Assembly: GCA_964344495.1 (NCBI GenBank)
Contig: CAYFNI010000031.1
Span: 1-23,984 of the forward strand
DNA from: UBA6136 sp964344495
GTDB taxonomy: Bacteria > Pseudomonadota > Gammaproteobacteria > Methylococcales > Methylococcaceae
Length of the DNA: 23,984 nt
Direction of reading: 5' to 3'
In this document: piece after piece, positions 7,620-15,589 of the stretch
Layout: every line of letters starts with the position of its first letter
Numbering within the stretch: the stretch's first letter is position 1
Notes under the pieces: generated by a model
Databases searched by the model: none
What the model was told of the DNA's origin: nothing
Seen by the model: only the letters and a program-made list of their open reading frames with translations
Translations under genes and position numbers: made by a program

Positions 7620-8441
7620 TCAGAGCATGGGGTGTGCCTTGGTGGTCCGGTCAATCGCGGACAGCACCTCCAGCAGTTCGCCCATGCGGGCCAGCGGCCA
7701 TGAGTTGGGGCCATCGCTCAGGGCCTTGTCAGGATCCGGATGGGTTTCCATGAACAGGCCGGCGATGCCGACGGCCAAGGCGGCCTTGGCCAAGGCCGGA
7801 ATAAATTCGCGCTGACCGCCTGAACAGTTCCCCTGACCGCCCGGCAGCTGGACCGAGTGGGTGGCGTCGTATACCACCGGGCAGCCGGTGTCGCGCATGA
7901 TCATCAGCGAGCGCATGTCGGACACGAGGTTGTTGTAACCGAAGGACACGCCCCGTTCGCAGACCATGATCTGATCGTTGCCGGTTGTCTTGGCTTTTTC
8001 GACCACGTTGCGCATATCCCAGGGCGCCAGGAACTGGCCTTTCTTGATGTTGATTGGCCGTCCCGTGGCTGCCACGCTGGCGATGAAGTTGGTCTGCCGA
8101 CAGAGGAAGGCGGGGGTTTGCAATACGTCGACCACGCTTGCGACTTCGCTCAACGGCGTATCTTCATGCACGTCGGTTAGTACCGGCACACCGACCGTAC
8201 GTCTGACCGTCTCCAGGATGCGCAGACCGGCGTCGATGCCAAGGCCGCGAAAGCTGGTATGGGAAGACCGGTTGGCCTTGTCGAAGGATGATTTGTAGAT
8301 GAACGGTATGCCCATTCGATCGGTCAGTTCCTTCAGGGTACCGGCTGTATCCAGCGCAAGCTGCTCGCTTTCGATGACACAGGGCCCAGCAATCAGGAAG
8401 AAGGGCCGGTCTTGGCCGACCTCGAAATCACAGAGCTTCAT
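7620..8441 (-). CDS. kdsA: 3-deoxy-D-manno-octulosonate 8-phosphate synthase, metal-dependent type
   Basis: A 273-residue aldolase-type enzyme that condenses phosphoenolpyruvate with arabinose 5-phosphate to make Kdo 8-phosphate for lipopolysaccharide. Signatures include SSFDKANRSS (51-60), AFLCRQTNF and KKGQFLAPWDMRNVVEKA. Four residues match the metal ligands of the Aquifex enzyme: C21 (IAGPCVIESE), H195 (YDATHSVQLPGG), E232 (METHPDP) and D243 (ALSDG). E. coli KdsA has Asn at the Cys position and needs no metal, so this enzyme belongs to the metal-dependent group. I chose ATG at 8441; an in-frame TTG at 8447 overlaps the pyrG stop and would add two residues. It directly follows pyrG, suggesting cotranscription. 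Confidence 0.96.
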   Translation of the reverse strand: MKLCDFEVGQDRPFFLIAGPCVIESEQLALDTAGTLKELTDRMGIPFIYKSSFDKANRSSHTSFRGLGIDAGLRILETVRRTVGVPVLTDVHEDTPLSEVASVVDVLQTPAFLCRQTNFIASVAATGRPINIKKGQFLAPWDMRNVVEKAKTTGNDQIMVCERGVSFGYNNLVSDMRSLMIMRDTGCPVVYDATHSVQLPGGQGNCSGGQREFIPALAKAALAVGIAGLFMETHPDPDKALSDGPNSWPLARMGELLEVLSAIDRTTKAHPML

Positions 8442-8447
8442 GCGCAA

Positions 8448-10076
8448 TTATCCGTGTGCCGCGTGTTCGCGGGCGGCGGTGATGAAACCGTTGAACAAGG
8501 CATGCCCCTTGCGCGGTGTCGACTTGAATTCCGGGTGGAACTGGCAGGCCAGGAACCAGGGATGGTCGGGGATCTCGATCATTTCCACCAGCTTGCCGTC
8601 CAGCGAGGTGCCGCCGATCCGGAGCCCGGCATTTTTCAGCGTGTCCAGGTAGTAGTTGTTGAATTCGTACCGGTGACGGTGACGCTCGGAGATGATGTCC
8701 TGCGCATAAACTTGATGGGCGAGGCTGGACGGCACCAGGCGGCACTGCTGGCTGCCCAGCCGCATGGTGCCGCCGATCTGGGAGTGACTTGAACGCTGTT
8801 CGATGGCGCCCGAGGCATCCTGCCATTCGGTGATCAGCGCAATAACCGGGTGCGGTGAAGCCGGCTGGAATTCGGTGCTGTGGGCCCCGGCCAGGCCGGC
8901 GACGTTGCGGGCGAATTCGATTACAGCCACCTGCATGCCAAGACAGATGCCAAGATAAGGAATGCCGTTTTCGCGCGCATAGCGAACCGTGGCGATCTTG
9001 CCCTCAACGCCCCGCTCACCGAAACCGCCGGGAACCAGAATGGCATCGACATTGGCGAGTACGGTATCGGCGTTGTCACGGATGTCTTCCGAGTCGAAAT
9101 AGCGGATTCTGACGCGGGTGCGGGTCTGGATACCGGCATGGGTCAGGGCTTCGTTCAGCGACTTGTAGGCATCCGTGTGGTTGACATATTTTCCGACCAT
9201 CGCCACGGTCACCTCGCGGTCGAAATGGGTCAAACCGTCGATGACCTTCTGCCATTGCGACAGGTCGGCGGGCGGCGCATTAATGTGGAGCTTGCGCACC
9301 ACGATTTCGTCCAGACCTTGTTCATGCAGGAGCAGCGGAATCCGGTAGATGGTGTCGGCATCGACGGCGCTGATGACAGCCTGTTCGCTGACATTGGTGA
9401 ATAGCGCGATCTTGCGCCGCTCGGATTCGGGAATCACGCGGTCGGAGCGGCAAATGAGGATGTCCGGCTGGATACCGATGGTCCTGAGCTCCTTGACCGA
9501 ATGTTGGGTTGGCTTGGTTTTCAGTTCGCCGGCGGTGCCGATGAAAGGCACGAGGGTCAGATGGATGAAGATGCATCGGTCTTCCCCGAGTTCCACGCGC
9601 ATCTGGCGAATGGCTTCGAGGAAAGGTTGAGATTCAATGTCACCGACCGTGCCACCGATCTCGATCAGGGCTACATCGTGGCCTTCGCCACTCAGGCGGA
9701 TGACGCGTTTGATCTCGTCCGTGATGTGCGGAATCACCTGTACGGTCGCACCGAGATATTCACCGTGACGCTCCTTGCGGATCACATTTTCGTAGATCTG
9801 CCCGGTGGTCCAGTTGTTGACCTTGCCCATGGTGCTGCGGACGAAGCGCTCATAGTGCCCAAGGTCCAGGTCTGTTTCGGCGCCGTCATCCGTGACGAAC
9901 ACCTCGCCGTGCTGGAACGGGCTCATGGTGCCGGGATCGACGTTGATGTAGGGGTCCAGCTTGGTCATGGTGACCTTGAGTCCCCGGGCTTCGAGGAGGG
10001 CGGCGAGCGAGGACGCGGCAATACCTTTACCCAGCGATGATACGACGCCGCCGGTGATGAATATGTATCTGGTCAT
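8448..10076 (-). CDS. pyrG: CTP synthase (glutamine-hydrolysing)
   Basis: A 542-residue cytosolic enzyme that aminates UTP to CTP with ATP and glutamine ammonia. The N-terminal synthetase domain opens with FITGGVVSSLGKGI (7-20) and contains DPYINVDPGTMSPFQHGEVF with DDGAETDLDLGHYERF after it. The C-terminal class I glutamine amidotransferase domain has GGFGERGVEGK, the nucleophile C378 in LGICLGMQ, and H514 with E516 in FHPEFKSTP. The length equals the usual 540-545 residues. It is the first gene of the minus-strand operon leading into kdsA and eno. A promoter-like pair of boxes lies about 90-115 bases upstream. There is no obvious Shine-Dalgarno, but the start at MTRYIFITGG is the family start. 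Confidence 0.98.
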   Translation of the reverse strand: MTRYIFITGGVVSSLGKGIAASSLAALLEARGLKVTMTKLDPYINVDPGTMSPFQHGEVFVTDDGAETDLDLGHYERFVRSTMGKVNNWTTGQIYENVIRKERHGEYLGATVQVIPHITDEIKRVIRLSGEGHDVALIEIGGTVGDIESQPFLEAIRQMRVELGEDRCIFIHLTLVPFIGTAGELKTKPTQHSVKELRTIGIQPDILICRSDRVIPESERRKIALFTNVSEQAVISAVDADTIYRIPLLLHEQGLDEIVVRKLHINAPPADLSQWQKVIDGLTHFDREVTVAMVGKYVNHTDAYKSLNEALTHAGIQTRTRVRIRYFDSEDIRDNADTVLANVDAILVPGGFGERGVEGKIATVRYARENGIPYLGICLGMQVAVIEFARNVAGLAGAHSTEFQPASPHPVIALITEWQDASGAIEQRSSHSQIGGTMRLGSQQCRLVPSSLAHQVYAQDIISERHRHRYEFNNYYLDTLKNAGLRIGGTSLDGKLVEMIEIPDHPWFLACQFHPEFKSTPRKGHALFNGFITAAREHAAHG

Positions 10077-10164
10077 TCAAAACTATGGATATGAGACGAG
10101 CCTTGCGCACCGTCCGGAATCTGCATCGGAACACTGCAAAGCCGAAACGGATAAAACCCGGCTT

Positions 10165-10193
10165 ATTCTACTGCACCCGCCCCCGATCGTCAT
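10165..10193 (-). promoter_or_regulatory. Putative sigma-70 promoter of pyrG
   Basis: On the minus strand a -35-like ATGACG (4 of 6 consensus) and a -10-like TAGAAT (5 of 6) are separated by 17 bases. This would start transcription near 10158 and leave a leader of about 80 nt before pyrG. The -35 box and spacer overlap the CCCCCGAT/ATCGGGGG hairpin, so the latter would lie in promoter DNA and not in the leader. Found by eye only. Confidence 0.4.
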
Positions 10194-10199
10194 CGGGGG
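10180..10199. other. GC-rich inverted repeat in the pyrG upstream region
   Basis: A perfect 8-bp inverted repeat, CCCCCGAT and ATCGGGGG, is separated by the tetranucleotide CGTC. No T run follows on either strand, so it is not a standard terminator. It lies in the 194-bp divergent region between pyrG and the lipoprotein gene and overlaps the proposed pyrG -35 region. It could be a protein-binding site or simply GC-rich sequence. Confidence 0.4.
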
Positions 10200-10203
10200 A
10201 CTG

Positions 10204-10233
10204 TTTCATCCGATGCCCTAAACGGTTTAGTAT
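10204..10233 (+). promoter_or_regulatory. Putative promoter of the DUF4156 lipoprotein gene
   Basis: A weak -35-like TTTCAT and a -10-like TAGTAT (4 of 6) are spaced by 18 bases. The predicted start of transcription near 10240 leaves a leader of about 30 nt. The 13-bp palindrome CTAAAC-G-GTTTAG overlaps the -10 box. Assigned by eye; the boxes are weak. Confidence 0.3.
10218..10230. promoter_or_regulatory. Operator-like palindrome CTAAAC-G-GTTTAG
   Basis: A perfect 6-bp inverted repeat with a one-base centre. It overlaps the proposed -10 element of the lipoprotein gene and lies about 40 bases before its start codon. Short, tight, AT-containing symmetry of this kind suits a repressor dimer. 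No regulator is recognised from the sequence. Confidence 0.35.
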
Positions 10234-10234
10234 T

Positions 10235-10252
10235 TTGAACGACGCTGTTCAA
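10235..10252. promoter_or_regulatory. Operator-like palindrome TTGAAC-N6-GTTCAA
   Basis: A perfect 6-bp inverted repeat with a 6-base spacer, four bases after the first palindrome and ending just before the ribosome binding site of the lipoprotein gene. It covers the expected transcription start, so it could be a second operator half or a small 5' hairpin affecting translation. The spacing differs from the E. coli LexA box (CTGT-N8-ACAG). Confidence 0.35.
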
Positions 10253-10270
10253 TCGATAGGAGAGGCGGGT

Positions 10271-10594
10271 ATGTCAAAGCATGTAAGGCGCTGGGTGATG
10301 GGGTTTGCTTTTGTGTCCTTGGTGGGTTGCACGTGGGTGGATCTCAAACCTCAGGGCCAGGATGTCCGGCTGTTGACGGACAAGGACGTAAGAAAGTGCA
10401 AGAAGATTGGTCATGTGACCTCCAATACCACCGCGTCGGTGGCGTATATTCCGCGTGATGACGAGTCCGTCAACGAAGAATTGCGGCGTCTGGGTCGCAA
10501 CTATGCCGGCGACATGGGGGGTAATGCCATCGTGCCGACCGGACCGGCTGCCAACGGTGAGCAGTCCTTCAACGTTTACCATTGGCCGAACTGA
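10271..10594 (+). CDS. DUF4156-like small lipoprotein
   Basis: A 107-residue precursor. Residues 1-20 form a lipoprotein signal: positive N-terminus (KHVRR), hydrophobic core, and lipobox LVGC with Cys20, followed by Thr, which suggests outer-membrane sorting. The mature part contains DVRLLTDKDVRKCKKIGHVT, a middle conserved acidic stretch, and GDMGGNAIV, resembling the DUF4156 proteins such as E. coli YjeI (AECQLIGTATG and AAAMGGNVI). The function of the family is unknown. AGGAG lies 8 bases before this ATG. The frame is open further upstream to 10085, but that would pass through the promoter region and remove the signal peptide. It sits alone on the plus strand between pyrG and tilS, which are usually close neighbours, so it looks like an insertion into a conserved order. 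Confidence 0.85.
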   Translation: MSKHVRRWVMGFAFVSLVGCTWVDLKPQGQDVRLLTDKDVRKCKKIGHVTSNTTASVAYIPRDDESVNEELRRLGRNYAGDMGGNAIVPTGPAANGEQSFNVYHWPN

Positions 10595-10623
10595 TAGACC
10601 TCTGCGCTCATGCCGATGGTGGT

Positions 10624-10653
10624 GGGGCCGGCTGCATTGATGTTGCCGGCTCC
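10624..10653. terminator. GC-rich hairpin between convergent genes, possible terminator
   Basis: A stem built on two copies of GCCGGC, extended by GGG pairing with TCC (one G-T wobble), gives nine pairs around a 12-base loop. It lies in the 90-bp space between the convergent ends of the lipoprotein gene and tilS. No T run follows on either strand, so intrinsic termination would be weak; a second small stem (CCGCG/CGCGG) overlaps its right end. Confidence 0.35.
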
Positions 10654-10684
10654 GCGCTGCGCGGGTTCTGCCTGGGGGAGAGGG

Positions 10685-12119
10685 TTAATCCTCATCCGGC
10701 CGCCATTGCAGTCGGACGCTCTCCGTCAGGCCGTTGGCTGCAAATTCCGCGGCATACCAGTCTGCCCCCGCCCATGCCAGCCGGTCGCCGAGAAAGACCA
10801 GCGGCCAGCGGCTCCTTAGCCAGGGTGGAATACCGGCTTCCTGGAACAGCTTTTTAAGTGCGTGCGAGCCGTCACGATCGGGCAGGCGGAGACGCTCTCC
10901 GCCCTGCCGGTATTCGACCCTGATGCTCCCCGGTTGCCAGTGCTCGCGTCGAATTCCATGTCCCTCAGATGCATGCACCATCAGGATGCCGTTGCCCGGC
11001 AGCACCAGTCGATCCAGTTCGCTGCCCCGCACCTGTTCAGCGTCGAAGCGGGCGGCGGGTGGTGATGCGCGTGCGCTCGCGACGGTCTGCGAGAGGGGAG
11101 GTCCATCGGCTGGACAGTTGGAGTCGGTCTCTGGACCCGTCAGATACAGCTGGTTCCGATAACGCCGAATGCTGCCTTCGGCCCACCGCACCACGGGCTG
11201 CCGATCAGGTCGTGCTGCAAGTACCTCACAGAGGATGGCTTCCATTGTGCGATGGGGTGGGTGGCGGAATCCACAGGATTTGATCCACTGTCGCAGGAGC
11301 AGGCGCTGCTCATAATCACTATGCTGCTGCAATGCCGATAGGCGCAGGGTCCGTGGCGAATCGCCCAACAGCGGCGGCAAGTGTTGATTCGTGAACGCAT
11401 GCAGGTATTGCTGGGTTTCGGCGCAGTGCCGGGCGCTGCGGCTCAGCGTCTGGGCAAAGCCGGGCCAGCGTTGCCGGATCAGAGGCAAAACCTGCTGGCG
11501 CAGATAGTTGCGATCAAAAGCCGGATCGTGGTTGCTGGCATCATCGACCCACGTCAGCGCCTGCCCATGGGCATAGCGTGCCAGTCGAGTCCGATCGAAC
11601 TCCAGCAGCGGGCGCGCGACGGGGATGCCATCGATCTGCCCATGGGCCGGCATTGCCGCCAGCCCGTCAATGCCGGCCCCGCGCATCAATTGCAGGAGCA
11701 CAGTTTCCGCCTGATCGTCCTGATGCTGGGCCAGCAGGAGCAGATCGCCCGGCTGCAGGTTCTGCTTGATCGCTTTATAGCGTGCCAGCCGGGCTGCCTC
11801 CTCCGGACTCTGTCCCTGGAGGGGGCGGGCGTCAACCCGCAGCACCTGAAGGTCGATCGCCAAGCTCTGGCACACGCGCTGACAGTGCGTGACCCAGTGT
11901 TCGGCTGCGGACTGAAGTCCATGATGGACATGGATTGCCCGAAGTTTCAGGTCGGGCATATGCTGCGCCCGCACATCGGCGAGGAGGTGCAGAAGCACGG
12001 TGGAGTCGAGACCGCCGCTGTACGCGATCCAGTAATTCGCTGCGGGGGGGAGTGGGGGAAGGCGTTCGGCCAGATACGCCGAGGTCAGCGTGGGACGGCG
12101 CGAATCCGTCCCGAAACCG

Positions 12120-12139
<20 letters not shown>
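10685..12139 (-). CDS. tilS: tRNA(Ile)-lysidine synthetase
   Basis: A 484-residue ATP-dependent enzyme that attaches lysine to the wobble cytidine of the CAU-anticodon tRNA-Ile, so that it reads AUA. The PP-loop ATP-pyrophosphatase motif is YSGGLDSTVLL at residues 40-50. AIHVHHGLQ (about 88-96) and LLLAQHQDDQAETVLLQLMRG with GLAAM are the expected TilS blocks. A C-terminal domain includes GGERLRLPDRDGSHALKKLFQEAGIPPWLR, typical of the full-length E. coli-like form. The ATG at 12139 gives a 20-bp overlap with accA; an ATG at 12127 (MHDGFG) is equally possible. The accA-tilS pairing is conserved in gammaproteobacteria. Confidence 0.95.
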
Positions 12140-13085
<946 letters not shown>

Positions 13086-13118
13086 GCTGGCGTTCCGGGG
13101 CCTCTTGAAAATGGTCTG

Positions 13119-13838
13119 TTATTTTAACACTTCATCCAGAAAATCCGTGAGGCATCGACCGGCGCGGCGATCAGCAGCCGCGTTGTACACCGTTCCCAGT
13201 GCCGGATCATTGGCCAGCGGATTGGTGAAGGCATGCTGGGTATGGCCAAACCAGTGGAGCTGCCAGTCCGCCCCGCGTGCGGTCAGTTCGCGTCCCAGTT
13301 CCACAGCCTGTTCGGGTGTAGCCATCGGGTCTTCGAAACCATGCAGTACCAACACCTTGGCCACGATGGGTGCGGTGAGCGGATTCTCCGGCGGGGTGAA
13401 AAGTCCGTGAAAACTGATGACACCGCGGAGACTCGCGCCCGTGCGGGCGAGATCCAGCACGCACAAGCCACCGAAACAGAATCCCAGTGCGGCAATCCGC
13501 TGGGGATCAACCTCTGGCAACTGTTGCAGCGCCGATAGCGCAGCGGTGATGCGATGCTGAAGCAGGACGCGGTCGCGCATGACGTCCCCCATCAGCGCCG
13601 CACAGTCCTCGACCGACTGGCCAACCCGGCCGGCGCCATACATATCCAGCGCAAAGGCGACGTAGCCCATCGCAGCGAGTTCGCGGGCCTTGTCCATGAC
13701 AAAGTCATTGCGGCCAGCCCATGTGTGTGCGATCAGCAGCCCCGGCCGGGGTCCCGCGGCGTCATCAGGGATTGCCACGAAACCCTCGCAACGGAGGCCG
13801 TCATGGTCGTAATCAACGAGGCGTGTGGTGATGGGCAT
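13119..13838 (-). CDS. Dienelactone hydrolase family protein
   Basis: A 239-residue alpha/beta hydrolase with no signal peptide. The nucleophile elbow is G-F-C-F-G-G with C121, a Cys instead of Ser as in dienelactone hydrolases. D170 (LHGFEDPMAT) and H202 (HTQHAFTNP) complete the triad. The first strand region LLIAHTWAGRNDFVMDKARELA is typical of the broad bacterial DLH group, most of which do not sit in chlorocatechol pathways. Nothing nearby suggests aromatic degradation, so the substrate is unknown. It lies 33 bp before accA on the same strand, so it may be the promoter-proximal gene of a DLH-accA-tilS transcript. It is divergent from the ZIP transporter gene. Confidence 0.9.
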   Translation of the reverse strand: MPITTRLVDYDHDGLRCEGFVAIPDDAAGPRPGLLIAHTWAGRNDFVMDKARELAAMGYVAFALDMYGAGRVGQSVEDCAALMGDVMRDRVLLQHRITAALSALQQLPEVDPQRIAALGFCFGGLCVLDLARTGASLRGVISFHGLFTPPENPLTAPIVAKVLVLHGFEDPMATPEQAVELGRELTARGADWQLHWFGHTQHAFTNPLANDPALGTVYNAAADRRAGRCLTDFLDEVLK

Positions 13839-13902
13839 ACGGGGGCGACTCCGGATAACTCAGAAAGATGGGCGGTGATCGGTACGGCAGTGATGACAGG
13901 GC

Positions 13903-13931
13903 TTGACCGCACTCCGCTGATTGCGGACTAT
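13903..13931 (+). promoter_or_regulatory. Weak promoter-like boxes upstream of the ZIP transporter
   Basis: TTGACC (5 of 6 to the -35 consensus) and GACTAT (3 of 6 to the -10) are spaced by 17 bases in the 168-bp divergent region. The -10 is poor, so this is a tentative call. I see no match to the yybP-ykoY manganese riboswitch in this region. Confidence 0.22.
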
Positions 13932-14006
13932 CCATGGGCTATTTTAGCCATGTCTCTCCTCGGAGGGCATTCTCAAGATCGTTCGGGATCCGGAGGGTCC
14001 AGTTCC

Positions 14007-14933
14007 ATGCGTTTAGAAACCATCGGCGCCTTTGCGGAAACCGTGAAGCAGACCCGGCCGTATCAGAAATTTCTGACCTTCACCCCGCTCGAGCAACGGC
14101 TGATCCTGCTCGGGGCCCCTTCCTTGCTGATCTCCGTGGTGCTGAGTCTGGTCTATCTCTTTGTCGACAAGATCATCGCCATCGGGGCACTCGCCAGTGT
14201 GCTGGCAGGGCTCGCCACCGGCGCCGGCGCATTACCGGTTCTGTTTTATCGCCGGATCACACACCGCACGCTCAACACCATGCTGGGCGGTGCAGCGGGG
14301 GTGATGCTGGCAGCTACGGCCTTCTCGCTGATTGTTCCCGGCATCCAGACCGGCAATCAGTTGTGGCCCGGGCTGGGCGTCTATGTGGTTGCGATCGGCA
14401 TTCTGGCCGGCGCCGGCTTTCTGGTTCTGGCCGATCGATGGCTGCCCTATGAGCGCTTTCTGGAGCAGGGCGATACTTTTGACTCCCTGCGCAAGGTCTG
14501 GCTGTTCATCGCCGCCGTAACTCTGCACAACTTGCCGGAAGGCGGGGCTGTCGGAGTCAGTTTTGGATCGGGCGACTGGCACAACGGCGTGGCCTTGGCG
14601 ATGGCGGTCGCCTTGCAGAATGTTCCGGAAGGGCTGGCAGTGGCGATGCCGCTGGTGGCGCTGGGCTATCAGCGTGAACGCGCGGTGCTGATTGCCCTGC
14701 TGACGGGCCTCATCGAACCGGTCGGTGGCATTCTGGGTGTGATCATGGCCTCGGCGTTCCTGCCGCTGATGCCGGTGGGCATGGCGTTTGCCGCGGGCGC
14801 CATGCTGTTTGTTATCAGCGATGACATCATTCCCGAGACTCAGTCGAAGGGCAAGGCGCGCTATGCCACCTTCGCCGTGATGATGGGTTTCATCATCATG
14901 ATGATTCTGGATAACCTGGTGACGGGTAACTGA
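14007..14933 (+). CDS. ZIP-family divalent metal transporter
   Basis: A 308-residue inner-membrane protein with about eight hydrophobic segments, beginning near residue 32. The metal-site motifs of ZIP transporters are present: H174-N-L-P-E-G179 in one membrane segment and Q204-N-V-P-E-G209 in the next. The soluble linker FLEQGDTFDS lies before them and lacks the His-rich loop of many eukaryotic members. ZIP proteins move Zn, Fe, Mn or related ions into the cytoplasm; the GufA-like bacterial branch has this layout. I chose ATG at 14007 because GGAGG lies 10 bases before it; the frame is open to 13554, but that stretch is antisense to the hydrolase gene. It is followed two bases later by a GDT1-family exporter, which makes manganese a plausible shared ion. 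Confidence 0.9.
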   Translation: MRLETIGAFAETVKQTRPYQKFLTFTPLEQRLILLGAPSLLISVVLSLVYLFVDKIIAIGALASVLAGLATGAGALPVLFYRRITHRTLNTMLGGAAGVMLAATAFSLIVPGIQTGNQLWPGLGVYVVAIGILAGAGFLVLADRWLPYERFLEQGDTFDSLRKVWLFIAAVTLHNLPEGGAVGVSFGSGDWHNGVALAMAVALQNVPEGLAVAMPLVALGYQRERAVLIALLTGLIEPVGGILGVIMASAFLPLMPVGMAFAAGAMLFVISDDIIPETQSKGKARYATFAVMMGFIIMMILDNLVTGN

Positions 14934-14935
14934 CC

Positions 14936-15583
14936 ATGGCCTGTGATCTGATGGCTCAGGCCAGCGAGTGGCTGACGCAGGCGGAGGCTGCTCTCGACTG
15001 GCATCACGGTGCCGTCGCCGCTGCAGGCGCCTATGCGCTGGTGGCCGTGGCCGAATTTGGCGACAAGAGCCAGCTGGTGTGCATGACGCTCGCCACCCGC
15101 CATCGGCACTGGCCGGTACTGTGGGGGGCGGTCGCTGCCTTTGCCCTGCTGAACGGACTGGCGGTGATGTTTGGTGCGGCGGTGGGCCAATGGTTGCCGG
15201 AGCGCTGGGTGGCCGCTGCAGTCGCCGTGCTGTTTGCGGGTTTTGGTCTGCGCAGTCTGCTCGTGGAGCACGACGATGAAGCCGAAGCCTGTGTGGAACG
15301 CTCCGGCCGAGGTGTTGTCCTGACCACATTCCTGATGATCTTTCTGGCCGAATTGGGCGACAAGACGCAAATCGCGGTTGCCGGTCTGGGGGCCACCGAA
15401 TCGCCCTGGGCCGTTTGGGTGGGAGCAACCGCGGCATTGGCCACCACCAGTGGCATCGGTATCTGGGCGGGAAAAACGGTGCTGCGCCGGGTGTCTGCCC
15501 GGACGGTGCATGTGGTCGGCGGGCTCGTCTTTTTGAGCTTTGCCGTGCTGGCGGCTTTCAGGGCGCTGCCGCCGGATGTATGA
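14936..15583 (+). CDS. GDT1/TMEM165 (UPF0016) family cation exporter
   Basis: A 215-residue inner-membrane protein with six predicted hydrophobic helices in two repeats. Each repeat has the family signature: E40-F-G-D-K-S-Q46 and E139-L-G-D-K-T-Q145, acidic residues that line the cation path. Bacterial members such as MneA of Vibrio cholerae export Mn2+; eukaryotic members move Mn2+ or Ca2+ against H+. The central cytoplasmic loop is acidic (EHDDEAEACVE). The ATG lies two bases past the stop of the ZIP gene, so the pair is almost certainly cotranscribed. A second ATG at 14951 is a possible start. It converges on ypjD with a gap of only six bases. Confidence 0.92.
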   Translation: MACDLMAQASEWLTQAEAALDWHHGAVAAAGAYALVAVAEFGDKSQLVCMTLATRHRHWPVLWGAVAAFALLNGLAVMFGAAVGQWLPERWVAAAVAVLFAGFGLRSLLVEHDDEAEACVERSGRGVVLTTFLMIFLAELGDKTQIAVAGLGATESPWAVWVGATAALATTSGIGIWAGKTVLRRVSARTVHVVGGLVFLSFAVLAAFRALPPDV

Positions 15584-15589
15584 GATGTT

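Noticed and set aside
13554..14006. N-terminal extension of the ZIP transporter by 151 codons
   Set aside because: It is antisense to the dienelactone hydrolase gene; a GGAGG ribosome binding site precedes the ATG at 14007.
13839..14006. Manganese (yybP-ykoY) riboswitch before the ZIP-GDT1 pair
   Set aside because: None of the conserved loop sequences of that riboswitch could be found in the 168-bp region.
14232..15437. A 401-codon minus-strand frame over the two transporter genes
   Set aside because: The translation is a low-complexity Arg/Pro/Gln/His-rich sequence, a typical antisense artefact of hydrophobic membrane genes.
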